From NCBI GenBank assembly GCA_024643945.1, contig JAHELX010000037.1, positions 1-20,321 on the forward strand: a stretch of DNA of 20,321 bases, written 5' to 3'. The notes under the pieces were generated by a model. It was given only the letters and a program-made list of their open reading frames with translations. It was not told the origin of the DNA and did no database searches. Both the position numbers and the translations under genes were made by a program. Position 1 is the stretch's first letter. Every line of letters begins with the position of its first letter. This document shows positions 1 to 6,296 of this stretch, piece by piece. Source of the stretch: Anaerolineales bacterium (lineage in GTDB: Bacteria > Chloroflexota > Anaerolineae > 4572-78 > NAK82).

Positions 1-610
1 TATCCGGCATCACCCGATCAAGGACTCCCTCCAGGCCTAATTGGTCGGCGCCCATTTCCTCAACCAGCAGACTACTGACTTTCCCCGTTGATCGGAAGAT
101 TGGCACCGCCAGCAAGATGTAGGGTTGGGATGAGTCAGGGTAACGGCACAGGTCCGAGACATTTCGGGCGCCTTTTTCCAGCGTTGGACGAACTGCCGAG
201 AAGTCGGGGAAGAGCTTACCCAGCAGGGTGGCGTCGAGGGGTTCCGTCCAAAGGATGGTCCCGTCGGTGTCGAGCCAGAGGAGGCGCCGACCATAAGCAC
301 TCAGTTGCAATTGTGCATCTCGTAGCAGTGAGGCCTGGGAGTGGACGGGGTTGTTTTGTCTCAAGCTTGGCTGCGCCGCTGTATTTTCCAGCAAGGTCAG
401 CGCCGCATCCAGCCGGTGGTCCAATGTGGAGGCAATCAGACTGGCGATGGCCAACTGATGGTCGAGCCCTTGTTGGGTGCTCTCCTCGATTGCCCGGCGG
501 CTGGCGAACCAGAAAAACGCAAAGATTACCAACAAGCCGAATATCGTCAGCAGTTGGATACGCCATTGGAGTCCCAGGTTCGCCAGCCAGGTCCGGGCTC
601 GAGTCAACAT
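1..610 (-). CDS. Membrane-anchored sensor protein, N-terminal part (cut by window edge)
   Basis: The frame is open from an ATG at 610 to the window edge, giving 203 codons of an incomplete protein. The N-terminus has a short basic stretch and one hydrophobic helix (about residues 18-36, IQLLTIFGLLVIFAFFWFAS). An extracytoplasmic region follows, beginning with a helical segment rich in Leu, Ala and His. It then has a strand-rich part containing LLWLDTDGTILWTEP and PYILLAVPIF, the style of Cache/PAS-like ligand-binding domains of sensor kinases, diguanylate cyclases and chemoreceptors. The output domain lies outside the window, so the class cannot be fixed. The ribosome-binding site is weak (GGGT about 7 bases upstream). 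The gene follows the radical SAM gene in the same direction with an 85-bp gap that may hold its own promoter. That it is a real gene is fairly sure; a sensory role is an inference from layout. Confidence 0.6.
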   Translation of the reverse strand, partial: MLTRARTWLANLGLQWRIQLLTIFGLLVIFAFFWFASRRAIEESTQQGLDHQLAIASLIASTLDHRLDAALTLLENTAAQPSLRQNNPVHSQASLLRDAQLQLSAYGRRLLWLDTDGTILWTEPLDATLLGKLFPDFSAVRPTLEKGARNVSDLCRYPDSSQPYILLAVPIFRSTGKVSSLLVEEMGADQLGLEGVLDRVMPD

Positions 611-665
611 ATTTTACCCAAACACGGTCGCCCCTGACACAGAAAGAAGCACACTCACTATCTAT

Positions 666-695
666 ATTATATCACAAATGAGCGGTTTGCTCCAA
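666..695 (-). promoter_or_regulatory. Possible promoter for the edge sensor gene
   Basis: On the minus strand TTGGAG (690-695) and a perfect TATAAT (666-671) are 18 bases apart. They lie immediately after the radical SAM stop codon and about 55 bases before the sensor ATG. Only the -10 box matches consensus well, so this is tentative. Confidence 0.4.
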
Positions 696-1919
696 CTATA
701 GTGCCAATTCTTTGACAACCTCCTCACTCGGCGTGGGCATAATGAGTTCGCCATACTTGCGATACTCGTCCAAGCGGCAAGAGTTGACCAGTCGACCCTC
801 AAAGTAGGTCATGTCGGGGCAGCTATCGCACATGTCCACCCGACCGTCGGGCAAAACGTCTGGGGCCTGCACGATGCCAAGGCCCAAGCCGTAAACCGGC
901 TTGAAGAGTCGCCTTGGTTTACGCAGCAGGCGACCCAGCGCCCCGCGAATGTGCCGGTCGAGGGGAGCCAGCAGAAAGATCTTCTTGCCCATACGCACCC
1001 CACGCAACTTGACCACGTAAGTTCCATAGAGCAGATGGTGAAAGGTTTGACCCAGTTCCATCGTAGTGGGGCTGATGGAGCCGAGCATGTGATCTTCGCA
1101 GCAAATGGTCAGATTGGCCAGCCATTTGAATGAGGTGTGCGTTTGGGTACCACCCAGGTAAGCCGAAGCTTCGTATTCCGGGAAGTGGGTCTTGATGATG
1201 CGATACACGTCGGTAGATTTGATGTTGATGTCTTCTGGTGCGTCATCGGTGACGTAGCCGAGCGAGTTAAAATTGAGCGATACTTTGTGGTCGCGGACCG
1301 AATACTCCATCCCTTCGATGAGCGCGCCCCTATAAGTGATGAAGGTAAAACTTTGTACCTTGCCCCTATTACTCAGCGCCCAGCGGATCAGTTCGGGGAT
1401 GTCGTTGAAGTTCTGGCGGAAGACAGTGATGCTGAAGCCACAGGGCACATCCCCCACCTCCCATAACATATCGGCATAATACTGGCGTAGCTCATTCAAT
1501 TCCGTCTCACTTTTGCCAGTCCAGCCTTTGCGTGTCTGCTGCATGTCAATGTGAAAGCTGAGCCCGGCCAGGCCGGCTTGCTTCAGTTCAACCAAGAGTT
1601 CCCGGTCCAGCCGCTTGCCATTGGTCAGGATGAAGGGCTTCACTCCTTGGCTGTCAATAAAGTCCACAATGTCCACAATCTCGGGATGAATCAAGGGCTC
1701 GCCGCCCGCCAACGACACGTTGTCTATCTTGCGCCACTGCTTCATAAAGAGGATTTCCTCTTTGATTGCTTCCAGCGATTTGTGCCCTTCGATTCGCTGC
1801 CGATAACATCCCTTGCACTGGATGTTACACAGGTCGGTGATCTCTACCCAGCCGATGGGATTGTCGTTGAGGGACCAGGGGAAGCGGTACAGTTTGCTCT
1901 TTTCCAGATCTAGCATCAT
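696..1919 (-). CDS. Radical SAM enzyme with C-terminal cysteine cluster, substrate unknown
   Basis: This 407-aa protein carries the radical SAM cluster motif C31-x3-C35-x2-C38 (LCNIQCKGCY) and the SAM-contacting GGEP motif at residues 72-75, so it should bind a 4Fe-4S cluster and cleave S-adenosylmethionine. Extra cysteines at 273-274 and a C-terminal group at 364, 367 and 381 (MCDSC, then NSC) suggest an auxiliary or SPASM-like cluster. A basic segment, RGALGRLLRKPRRLFKP, lies between them. I do not recognise the substrate. A strong ribosome-binding site (AGAAGGAGG) lies only 2 bases before the first ATG (1919) but 5 before the second (1916), so translation may start at the second of the two adjacent ATGs. 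The gene is divergent from the ABC exporter pair and followed by a sensor gene. Cofactor chemistry is well supported by family motifs; the pathway is not known. Confidence 0.85.
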   Translation of the reverse strand: MMLDLEKSKLYRFPWSLNDNPIGWVEITDLCNIQCKGCYRQRIEGHKSLEAIKEEILFMKQWRKIDNVSLAGGEPLIHPEIVDIVDFIDSQGVKPFILTNGKRLDRELLVELKQAGLAGLSFHIDMQQTRKGWTGKSETELNELRQYYADMLWEVGDVPCGFSITVFRQNFNDIPELIRWALSNRGKVQSFTFITYRGALIEGMEYSVRDHKVSLNFNSLGYVTDDAPEDINIKSTDVYRIIKTHFPEYEASAYLGGTQTHTSFKWLANLTICCEDHMLGSISPTTMELGQTFHHLLYGTYVVKLRGVRMGKKIFLLAPLDRHIRGALGRLLRKPRRLFKPVYGLGLGIVQAPDVLPDGRVDMCDSCPDMTYFEGRLVNSCRLDEYRKYGELIMPTPSEEVVKELAL

Positions 1920-2165
1920 TGCCTCCTTCTGAATTTTACTCTGGTGCTGATTGATGGGGTCGTGAGAGGAGAATCAAGACCTTGGGTCAGAGATCAGGAA
2001 TCAATGAATTGCAGATTGCCTTGATTTCCCGATTCCCTGACCTCGAATTGCCTCGTTGCCAGTTTGCCCATTATCCGGTTGCCCGACCAGATTTGAGGTA
2101 CGTTTGCTGATTATACCCAATGCTCGTGAAATTTCCAAGAAAATTGGTTTGAACGAGCACTTTGC
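1920..2165. other. Gene-free stretch with low-complexity strings and a short inverted repeat
   Basis: No coding frame is convincing here. Positions about 2010-2095 contain many imperfect short strings of the type GATTGCC, GATTTCCC, GATTCCC, AATTGCC, GTTGCC and TTTGCCC, which look like a decayed short repeat. TGCTCGT (2121-2127) and ACGAGCA (2153-2159) form an inverted repeat directly before the first 84-bp element. Confidence 0.4.
2110..2138 (-). promoter_or_regulatory. Possible promoter for the radical SAM gene
   Basis: On the minus strand TTGGAA (2133-2138) is followed after 17 bases by a perfect TATAAT (2110-2115). Transcription would start near 2103, leaving a leader of about 185 bases before the radical SAM start. 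Spacing and -10 box are ideal; the -35 box matches consensus at four of six bases. Confidence 0.5.
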
Positions 2166-2249
2166 ACTTGTTCATAAATAACTTCGCACTTTGGAATGGA
2201 AATTAGGCGTAAAACCGCCACGAAAATACGAAGTTGTTTTTGAACAAGT
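2166..2249. repeat. 84-bp inverted-repeat element, copy 1
   Basis: The ends are a 21-bp imperfect terminal inverted repeat: ACTTGTTCA at 2166 pairs with TGAACAAGT ending at 2249, and AACTTCG pairs with CGAAGTT, with two mismatches in 21. A 42-bp core contains GGCG-TAAAAC-CGCC, which can form a small hairpin. ACTTTG flanks the element on both sides (2159-2164 and 2250-2255). Two further copies, differing at only a few positions, lie at 12200-12374. No transposase is encoded, so it resembles a MITE or an extragenic palindromic repeat. Open frames crossing it look spurious. Confidence 0.85.
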
Positions 2250-2285
2250 ACTTTGGGAAAACCGTATTTTTTTAAGGTTCTGGGC

Positions 2286-2314
2286 TTGACACTCTCCTCG
2301 GGGTATGATATACT
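2286..2314 (+). promoter_or_regulatory. Near-consensus sigma70-type promoter
   Basis: TTGACA (2286-2291) is followed after exactly 17 bases by TATACT (2309-2314), so eleven of twelve box bases match consensus. The predicted start is near 2321. It drives the short open frame, the folded region and the terminator ahead of the ABC exporter genes, and possibly the exporter itself by read-through. Confidence 0.85.
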
Positions 2315-2348
2315 GGCTCTCGGAATTCTGACTGAGGAGATGGATTAG

Positions 2349-2444
2349 ATGCATTACGTCAATAATCTATTTAGCGGTTCATCGCTGCCGCGCGATGTGT
2401 ATGGTGTCCTGCACAGAGGGCGTAGTGTGTCCATCCACCGGTGA
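2349..2444 (+). CDS. Putative 31-aa leader peptide or small protein
   Basis: An ATG at 2349 opens a 31-codon frame ending in TGA at 2442-2444. GAGGAG (2334-2339) lies 9 bases upstream and the near-consensus promoter about 28 bases before the start codon. The peptide begins MHYVNNLFSGSSLPRDVYG and ends VSIHR. It is basic, has no clear membrane helix or signal peptide, and matches nothing I recognise. Codons 2-5 form the left arm of a 10-bp stem whose right arm begins one base after the stop codon, and an intrinsic terminator begins 17 bases after the stop. This layout fits a regulatory leader peptide of the kind known for bmrCD (BmrB), but the frame could equally be a chance opening inside a structured RNA. 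Confidence 0.4.
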   Translation: MHYVNNLFSGSSLPRDVYGVLHRGRSVSIHR

Positions 2445-2460
2445 TTTGACGTAATATGCC

Positions 2461-2493
2461 GGGCCGTGGGCGCACCAGCCCACGGCCTTTTTT
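2461..2493 (+). terminator. Intrinsic terminator upstream of the ABC genes
   Basis: GGCCGTGGGC (2462-2471) pairs perfectly with GCCCACGGCC (2478-2487) across a 6-base loop and is followed by six T (2488-2493). It lies between the strong promoter and the ABC start, so it must be read through if that promoter serves the exporter. Confidence 0.9.
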
Positions 2494-2529
2494 GTTGTGC
2501 CCTTCTGTAAATAGAGGGAAGTTAGCGAA

Positions 2530-2564
2530 ACGGCCGTGGGCTGCCTGTAAGCACCCACGGCCGT
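2530..2564 (+). promoter_or_regulatory. Second hairpin sharing arms with the terminator
   Basis: ACGGCCGTGGG (2530-2540) pairs perfectly with CCCACGGCCGT (2554-2564). No T-tract follows. The hairpin ends 10 bases before the GGGGAGGG ribosome-binding site. Its arms are near-copies of the terminator arms, so the two hairpins could exchange partners. It may affect read-through, RNA stability or ribosome access. Confidence 0.6.
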
Positions 2565-2588
2565 GTTATCTATTGGGGAGGGTTTGTT

Positions 2589-4412
2589 GTGTCATTAGTC
2601 GCTTCGTCACCTGCATTTGATCTAAAACATGCAGTTTCGGCCAATCGCCTGGTTGGGTTATGGCGAATGATGACTGGTTTTCGGATGAGGTACCTGTGGG
2701 CGACCCTCAGCCTGGCCCTGTCGACTGGTTCAAAAACAGCCACTTATCTGCTGCTGCGCTATTTCATAGACAACGTGTTAGGTCAGGGGAAGTTGACCGG
2801 CAGGCTGCCGCTAATTGCGTTGGGCTTTGTGGGATTGGCGTTGTTCCAGGGTACGTTCACCTTTCTCAGTGGCCGGTTGGCTGCCCAGACAGCCGAAGGG
2901 ATTGTGTTGCGCTTGCGCAACTATCTGTTCGACCACATTCAACGACTGTCTTTTACTTATCACGATCAAACTCAGACCGGCGAACTGATCCAGCGTGCTA
3001 CCTCAGACGTGGACGCCATACGCCGCTTCTTTGCCGACCAGGCCATCGGTATAGGCCACATTGTGCTGCTTTTTGCCATCAACTTCGCGGCCCTGTTGAA
3101 CTTAAACCGGCGCTTAGCGCTGTTTTCGATCGTAGTGGTGCCTCTGGTCGTGCTGATATCGGTTCTCTTCTTCAGACGCGTATCAAAGGCCTACGAAGTC
3201 TACCAGGAACAGGAGGCCACGCTTTCCACCACCTTGCAGGAAAATCTGACCGGCGTTCGGGTGGTCAAGGCTTTCGCCCGGCAGGCCTACGAGCGCGACA
3301 GGTTCGAGCGCGAAAACTGGGAGAAGTTTCGGCGTGGAAAGCGATTGTTGATGATGCATTCGCTGTTTTGGCCGATCACAGATATCTTGTGTGGCTTTCA
3401 GATGTTGGCCGGTTTCTTCATGGGCGCGTTGATGGCCATCAATGGCACGATTACAGTAGGTACTTACCTGGCCTATGCCGGTATGGTGGTGTGGATCATC
3501 TGGCCGATGCGTAACCTGGGCCGGCTGATTGTGCACACATCCACCGGGCTGGTTTCTTTTGGACGAGTGGCGCAGATCATCCGAGAGGAGCGCGAGTCCT
3601 TGACCGAAGGCTGGCACTCGCCGAATGGGGACTTGCGGGGAAAGATCGCTTTTCGGAAGGTCAGCTTTGGCTATCAGGCTGACAACCCGGTGCTCAGAGA
3701 CATCAGCTTTCACTGTGAGCCGGGTCAGGTCGTGGCCTTGCTCGGTTCGACTGGATCGGGTAAGACGAGCCTGGTCAACCTGTTGCCCCGTTTTTACGAA
3801 TACACCAGCGGCAGCCTGACTCTGGATGGTGTGGAACTGAAGGCATATCCACGTCATTACCTGCGCCAACAAATCGGCATCGTGGAGCAAGAGCCATTTC
3901 TCTTCTCGCGTACCATTCGCGAAAACATCACCTACGGCGTTGGGCGCGAGGTTCCTCAAGCAGAGATCGAAGCCGCCGCCCGTGCCGCTGCCATTCACGA
4001 CGTCATCATCACCTTTCCCGATGGCTACGACACGCTGGTGGGTGAGAAGGGGGTGACCCTCTCTGGAGGGCAAAAACAACGGATAGCCATTGCTCGCACA
4101 CTGCTGAAAGACCCGCGCATTCTCATCTTGGACGATTCCACTTCCTCGGTGGACGCGGAAACTGAAGGTGTGATTCGCGAGGCGCTGGAAAGGCTGATGC
4201 AGGGCCGCACCACCTTTATCATCGCACACCGTATCCAGAGCGTGATGATTGCCGATTTGGTCTTGGTGCTCGACAAAGGCCGGATTGTGCAGCGGGGTAC
4301 TCACGAGCAACTGCTGGCGCAGTCAGGCATTTACCGGCAGATTCATGATTTACAAACTCGCCTTGAAATCGAAGTGGAGAGGGAGGCAATCAGTGTCGGA
4401 CTTCGAGTTTGA
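2589..4412 (+). CDS. Heterodimeric ABC exporter half-transporter, degenerate-site subunit
   Basis: This 607-aa protein fuses an N-terminal six-helix exporter domain (about residues 25-320) to an ATPase domain. Motifs are Walker A GSTGSGKT (386-393), a Q-loop in GIVEQEPFLF, signature LSGGQ (491-495), Walker B ending in ILILDD (D515-D516) and an H-loop in IIAHR. The residue after Walker B is Asp rather than the catalytic Glu, as in the degenerate subunit of BmrCD and TM287/288. The start is GTG at 2589, with GGGGAGGG 6 bases upstream. Its 3' end overlaps the partner gene by 20 bases, implying coupled translation. It probably exports lipophilic drugs or lipid-like compounds from the cytoplasmic membrane; the substrate cannot be read from sequence. 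Upstream lie a promoter, a small open frame and a terminator that may control it. Confidence 0.93.
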   Translation: MSLVASSPAFDLKHAVSANRLVGLWRMMTGFRMRYLWATLSLALSTGSKTATYLLLRYFIDNVLGQGKLTGRLPLIALGFVGLALFQGTFTFLSGRLAAQTAEGIVLRLRNYLFDHIQRLSFTYHDQTQTGELIQRATSDVDAIRRFFADQAIGIGHIVLLFAINFAALLNLNRRLALFSIVVVPLVVLISVLFFRRVSKAYEVYQEQEATLSTTLQENLTGVRVVKAFARQAYERDRFERENWEKFRRGKRLLMMHSLFWPITDILCGFQMLAGFFMGALMAINGTITVGTYLAYAGMVVWIIWPMRNLGRLIVHTSTGLVSFGRVAQIIREERESLTEGWHSPNGDLRGKIAFRKVSFGYQADNPVLRDISFHCEPGQVVALLGSTGSGKTSLVNLLPRFYEYTSGSLTLDGVELKAYPRHYLRQQIGIVEQEPFLFSRTIRENITYGVGREVPQAEIEAAARAAAIHDVIITFPDGYDTLVGEKGVTLSGGQKQRIAIARTLLKDPRILILDDSTSSVDAETEGVIREALERLMQGRTTFIIAHRIQSVMIADLVLVLDKGRIVQRGTHEQLLAQSGIYRQIHDLQTRLEIEVEREAISVGLRV

Positions 4413-6213
4413 AGAAGAAGAATTCAACGCTCAATTCAACGGCAAAACCATCTTTCGCATTCTGTCCCAGACCAGGCCGCATTGGAAATGGGTGACCGGC
4501 TTTATGCTGACCGTCGCTCTGGTGTCGTTCCTGGATTCGTATTTTACCTTCCTGAGTAAGCGGATCATCGATGAGGGCATAGTGGCTGGCAACCGGACAG
4601 CTCTTACCAGGATTGTCATCACGTATGGGTCGCTGATCGTGGTGCAGGCAAGCGGTGTCTTAAGCTTCATTTTCCTGGCCGGCGTGCTGGGGGAGCGTGT
4701 TCAATACGACCTGCGTAAGAAGATGTTCAACCACCTGCAAGAACTTTCTTTCTCCTATTTCGACCGGACGCCGGTGGGCTGGATTATGTCGCGTGTCACC
4801 TCCGACTCTGAGCGCATCGCCCAATTGGTGACCTGGGGGCTACTGGATGTGACGTGGGGTCTACTCAACATTACCACGGCCGTATTCTTCATGCTGAACA
4901 TCAACTGGAGGCTGGCCTTGATTGTGCTGACGACGATCCCAATCCTGGTGGTGGTGGCGGCTCAGTTCAAAAAGAAGATCCTGGTTGAGTACCGGCTGGT
5001 ACGCAGGATCAACTCCAAGATCACCGGCGCTTACAACGAGAATATCACCGGCGTGCGGGTGGTGAAAGCTCTCTGCCGGGAAGAGGAGAACCTGCGGGAG
5101 TTCAACCAGCTTTCGAATGAGATGTATCGCGCTGCTTATCGGGCCGCCTGGCTCTCGGCGCTGTTTTTGCCCTCGGTGCAGCTCATCAGTGCCGTGGCCG
5201 TGGGCAGCATCGTGTGGTATGGCGGCTTGCAGGCCCAGTTGGGTGGCATCACCGTGGGCGGCATCCAGGCCTTTGTTGGGTACATCACTTTTATGCTGTG
5301 GCCTATCCAGGACCTGGCCCGCGTGTATGCCGATATGCAGCATGCCATCGCTTCGGCTGAGCGTGTCTTTTCACTGATCGACTCGACACCGGAAGTGACC
5401 GATCGCCCGGACGCGATGGATCCCGGCACCATCCAGGGTGACGTTGAGTTTGATCACGTGGGTTTTTACTACGAACCGGGCAAGCCGGTGTTGGAGAATT
5501 TCAACTTGAGGGTGGAACAGGGTGAGACGATCGCGTTGGTGGGGTCCACAGGTGGCGGCAAGTCCACCATTGTCAATCTCCTGTGCCGCTTCTATGAGCC
5601 CAGGCGGGGCACGATACGCATCGGCGGACAGGACTACACCCGGCTCTCACTGCACGCCATCCAGTCGCGGGTCGGGGTAGTGCTGCAAACGCCACACCTG
5701 TTCTCCGGCACCGTCCGTGAGAATATCCGCTACGGCCGGCTGGACGCTATGGACAAGGAAGTTGAGCGGGCTGCCAAACTGGCCGGCGCGCACGATTTTA
5801 TCGTGACGCTGGAAAAAGGATACGACACAGAGGTAGGCGAAGGGGGCAACCTGCTCTCGGTCGGCCAGAAGCAGTTGATCAGCCTGGCGCGAGCTGCGCT
5901 GGCTCAGCCGGAGATCCTGATTATGGACGAGGCGACCAGTTCGGTGGACACGCTGACCGAAGCTTTAATTCAACGAGGAATGGAAAAGCTGATGCGAGAC
6001 CGCACCAGCTTCGTCATCGCCCACCGACTTTCGACGATCAAGCGCGCCGACCGGATTCTGTTCATCGAGAATGGACGCATCGCCGAGATGGGAACGCACA
6101 CTGAATTGTTGCGTGCCCGGGGGCGTTACTACCGGCTTTACACGCGGCAATTTCGACATGAACTGGAGCGCGAGTACGAACTGGACAAGATGACGGGGCT
6201 GGTGCCGGCTTGA
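4393..6213 (+). CDS. Heterodimeric ABC exporter half-transporter, catalytic-site subunit
   Basis: The 606-aa partner subunit has an acidic N-terminus (SDFEFEEEEF), a six-helix exporter domain and an ATPase with Walker A GSTGGGKS (384-391), Walker B ending D512-E513 (LIMDEATSS) and an H-loop in VIAHRLST. Its signature is LSVGQ (488-492) instead of LSGGQ. In the dimer this altered signature faces the Asp-type Walker B of the partner, giving one degenerate and one competent ATP site, the known arrangement in BmrCD, TM287/288 and TmrAB. I place the start at GTG 4393, inside the end of the upstream gene, because AGGGAGG lies 6 bases before it and the length then matches its partner. A longer frame opens at 4249 but lies wholly inside the first gene. 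A hairpin at 6257-6282 follows. Confidence 0.93.
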   Translation: MSDFEFEEEEFNAQFNGKTIFRILSQTRPHWKWVTGFMLTVALVSFLDSYFTFLSKRIIDEGIVAGNRTALTRIVITYGSLIVVQASGVLSFIFLAGVLGERVQYDLRKKMFNHLQELSFSYFDRTPVGWIMSRVTSDSERIAQLVTWGLLDVTWGLLNITTAVFFMLNINWRLALIVLTTIPILVVVAAQFKKKILVEYRLVRRINSKITGAYNENITGVRVVKALCREEENLREFNQLSNEMYRAAYRAAWLSALFLPSVQLISAVAVGSIVWYGGLQAQLGGITVGGIQAFVGYITFMLWPIQDLARVYADMQHAIASAERVFSLIDSTPEVTDRPDAMDPGTIQGDVEFDHVGFYYEPGKPVLENFNLRVEQGETIALVGSTGGGKSTIVNLLCRFYEPRRGTIRIGGQDYTRLSLHAIQSRVGVVLQTPHLFSGTVRENIRYGRLDAMDKEVERAAKLAGAHDFIVTLEKGYDTEVGEGGNLLSVGQKQLISLARAALAQPEILIMDEATSSVDTLTEALIQRGMEKLMRDRTSFVIAHRLSTIKRADRILFIENGRIAEMGTHTELLRARGRYYRLYTRQFRHELEREYELDKMTGLVPA

Positions 6214-6256
6214 TCTCCTTCCAATTCCGTGTACAGGGCAGCAGATCTATCACAAT

Positions 6257-6282
6257 AGCGGGCGGCCAGAAGGCCGCCCGCT
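6257..6282. terminator. Shared hairpin between convergent genes
   Basis: AGCGGGCGGCC (6257-6267) pairs perfectly with GGCCGCCCGCT (6272-6282) across the loop AGAA. No T-tract follows on either strand, but the 11-bp GC-rich stem between convergent stops at 6213 and 6297 suggests a bidirectional transcript end. Confidence 0.65.
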
Positions 6283-6296
6283 AAGTGTAGGATAAC

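Larger units (their letters stand above)
2321..2564 (+). promoter_or_regulatory. Structured leader RNA, attenuator candidate ahead of the ABC exporter
   Basis: From the predicted start near 2321 the transcript contains a perfect 10-bp closing stem (ATTACGTCAA 2353-2362 with TTGACGTAAT 2446-2455). Inside it is a 6-bp hairpin (CATCGC 2380-2385 with GCGATG 2392-2397), and GGTG (2403-2406) can pair with CACC (2436-2439). A terminator follows at 2462-2493, then a second hairpin at 2530-2564 that reuses the same GGCCGTGGG/CCCACGGCC arms. I compared it by eye with TPP, cobalamin, SAM, fluoride, guanidine, ZTP, GEMM, T-box and SRP RNA signatures and saw no match. It may regulate the exporter, or may end at the terminator as a small RNA of about 170 nt. 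I found no upstream sequence that would clearly act as an antiterminator. Confidence 0.5.

Noticed and set aside
37..701. Plus- and minus-strand frames overlapping the first 610 bases
   Set aside because: They shadow the minus-strand sensor frame that runs off the window edge, which alone has a membrane helix and a plausible domain pattern.
4249..4392. Longer N-terminus for the second exporter subunit
   Set aside because: It lies inside the ATPase domain of the first subunit in another frame, has no ribosome-binding site, and would exceed the family length; GTG 4393 has an ideal site.
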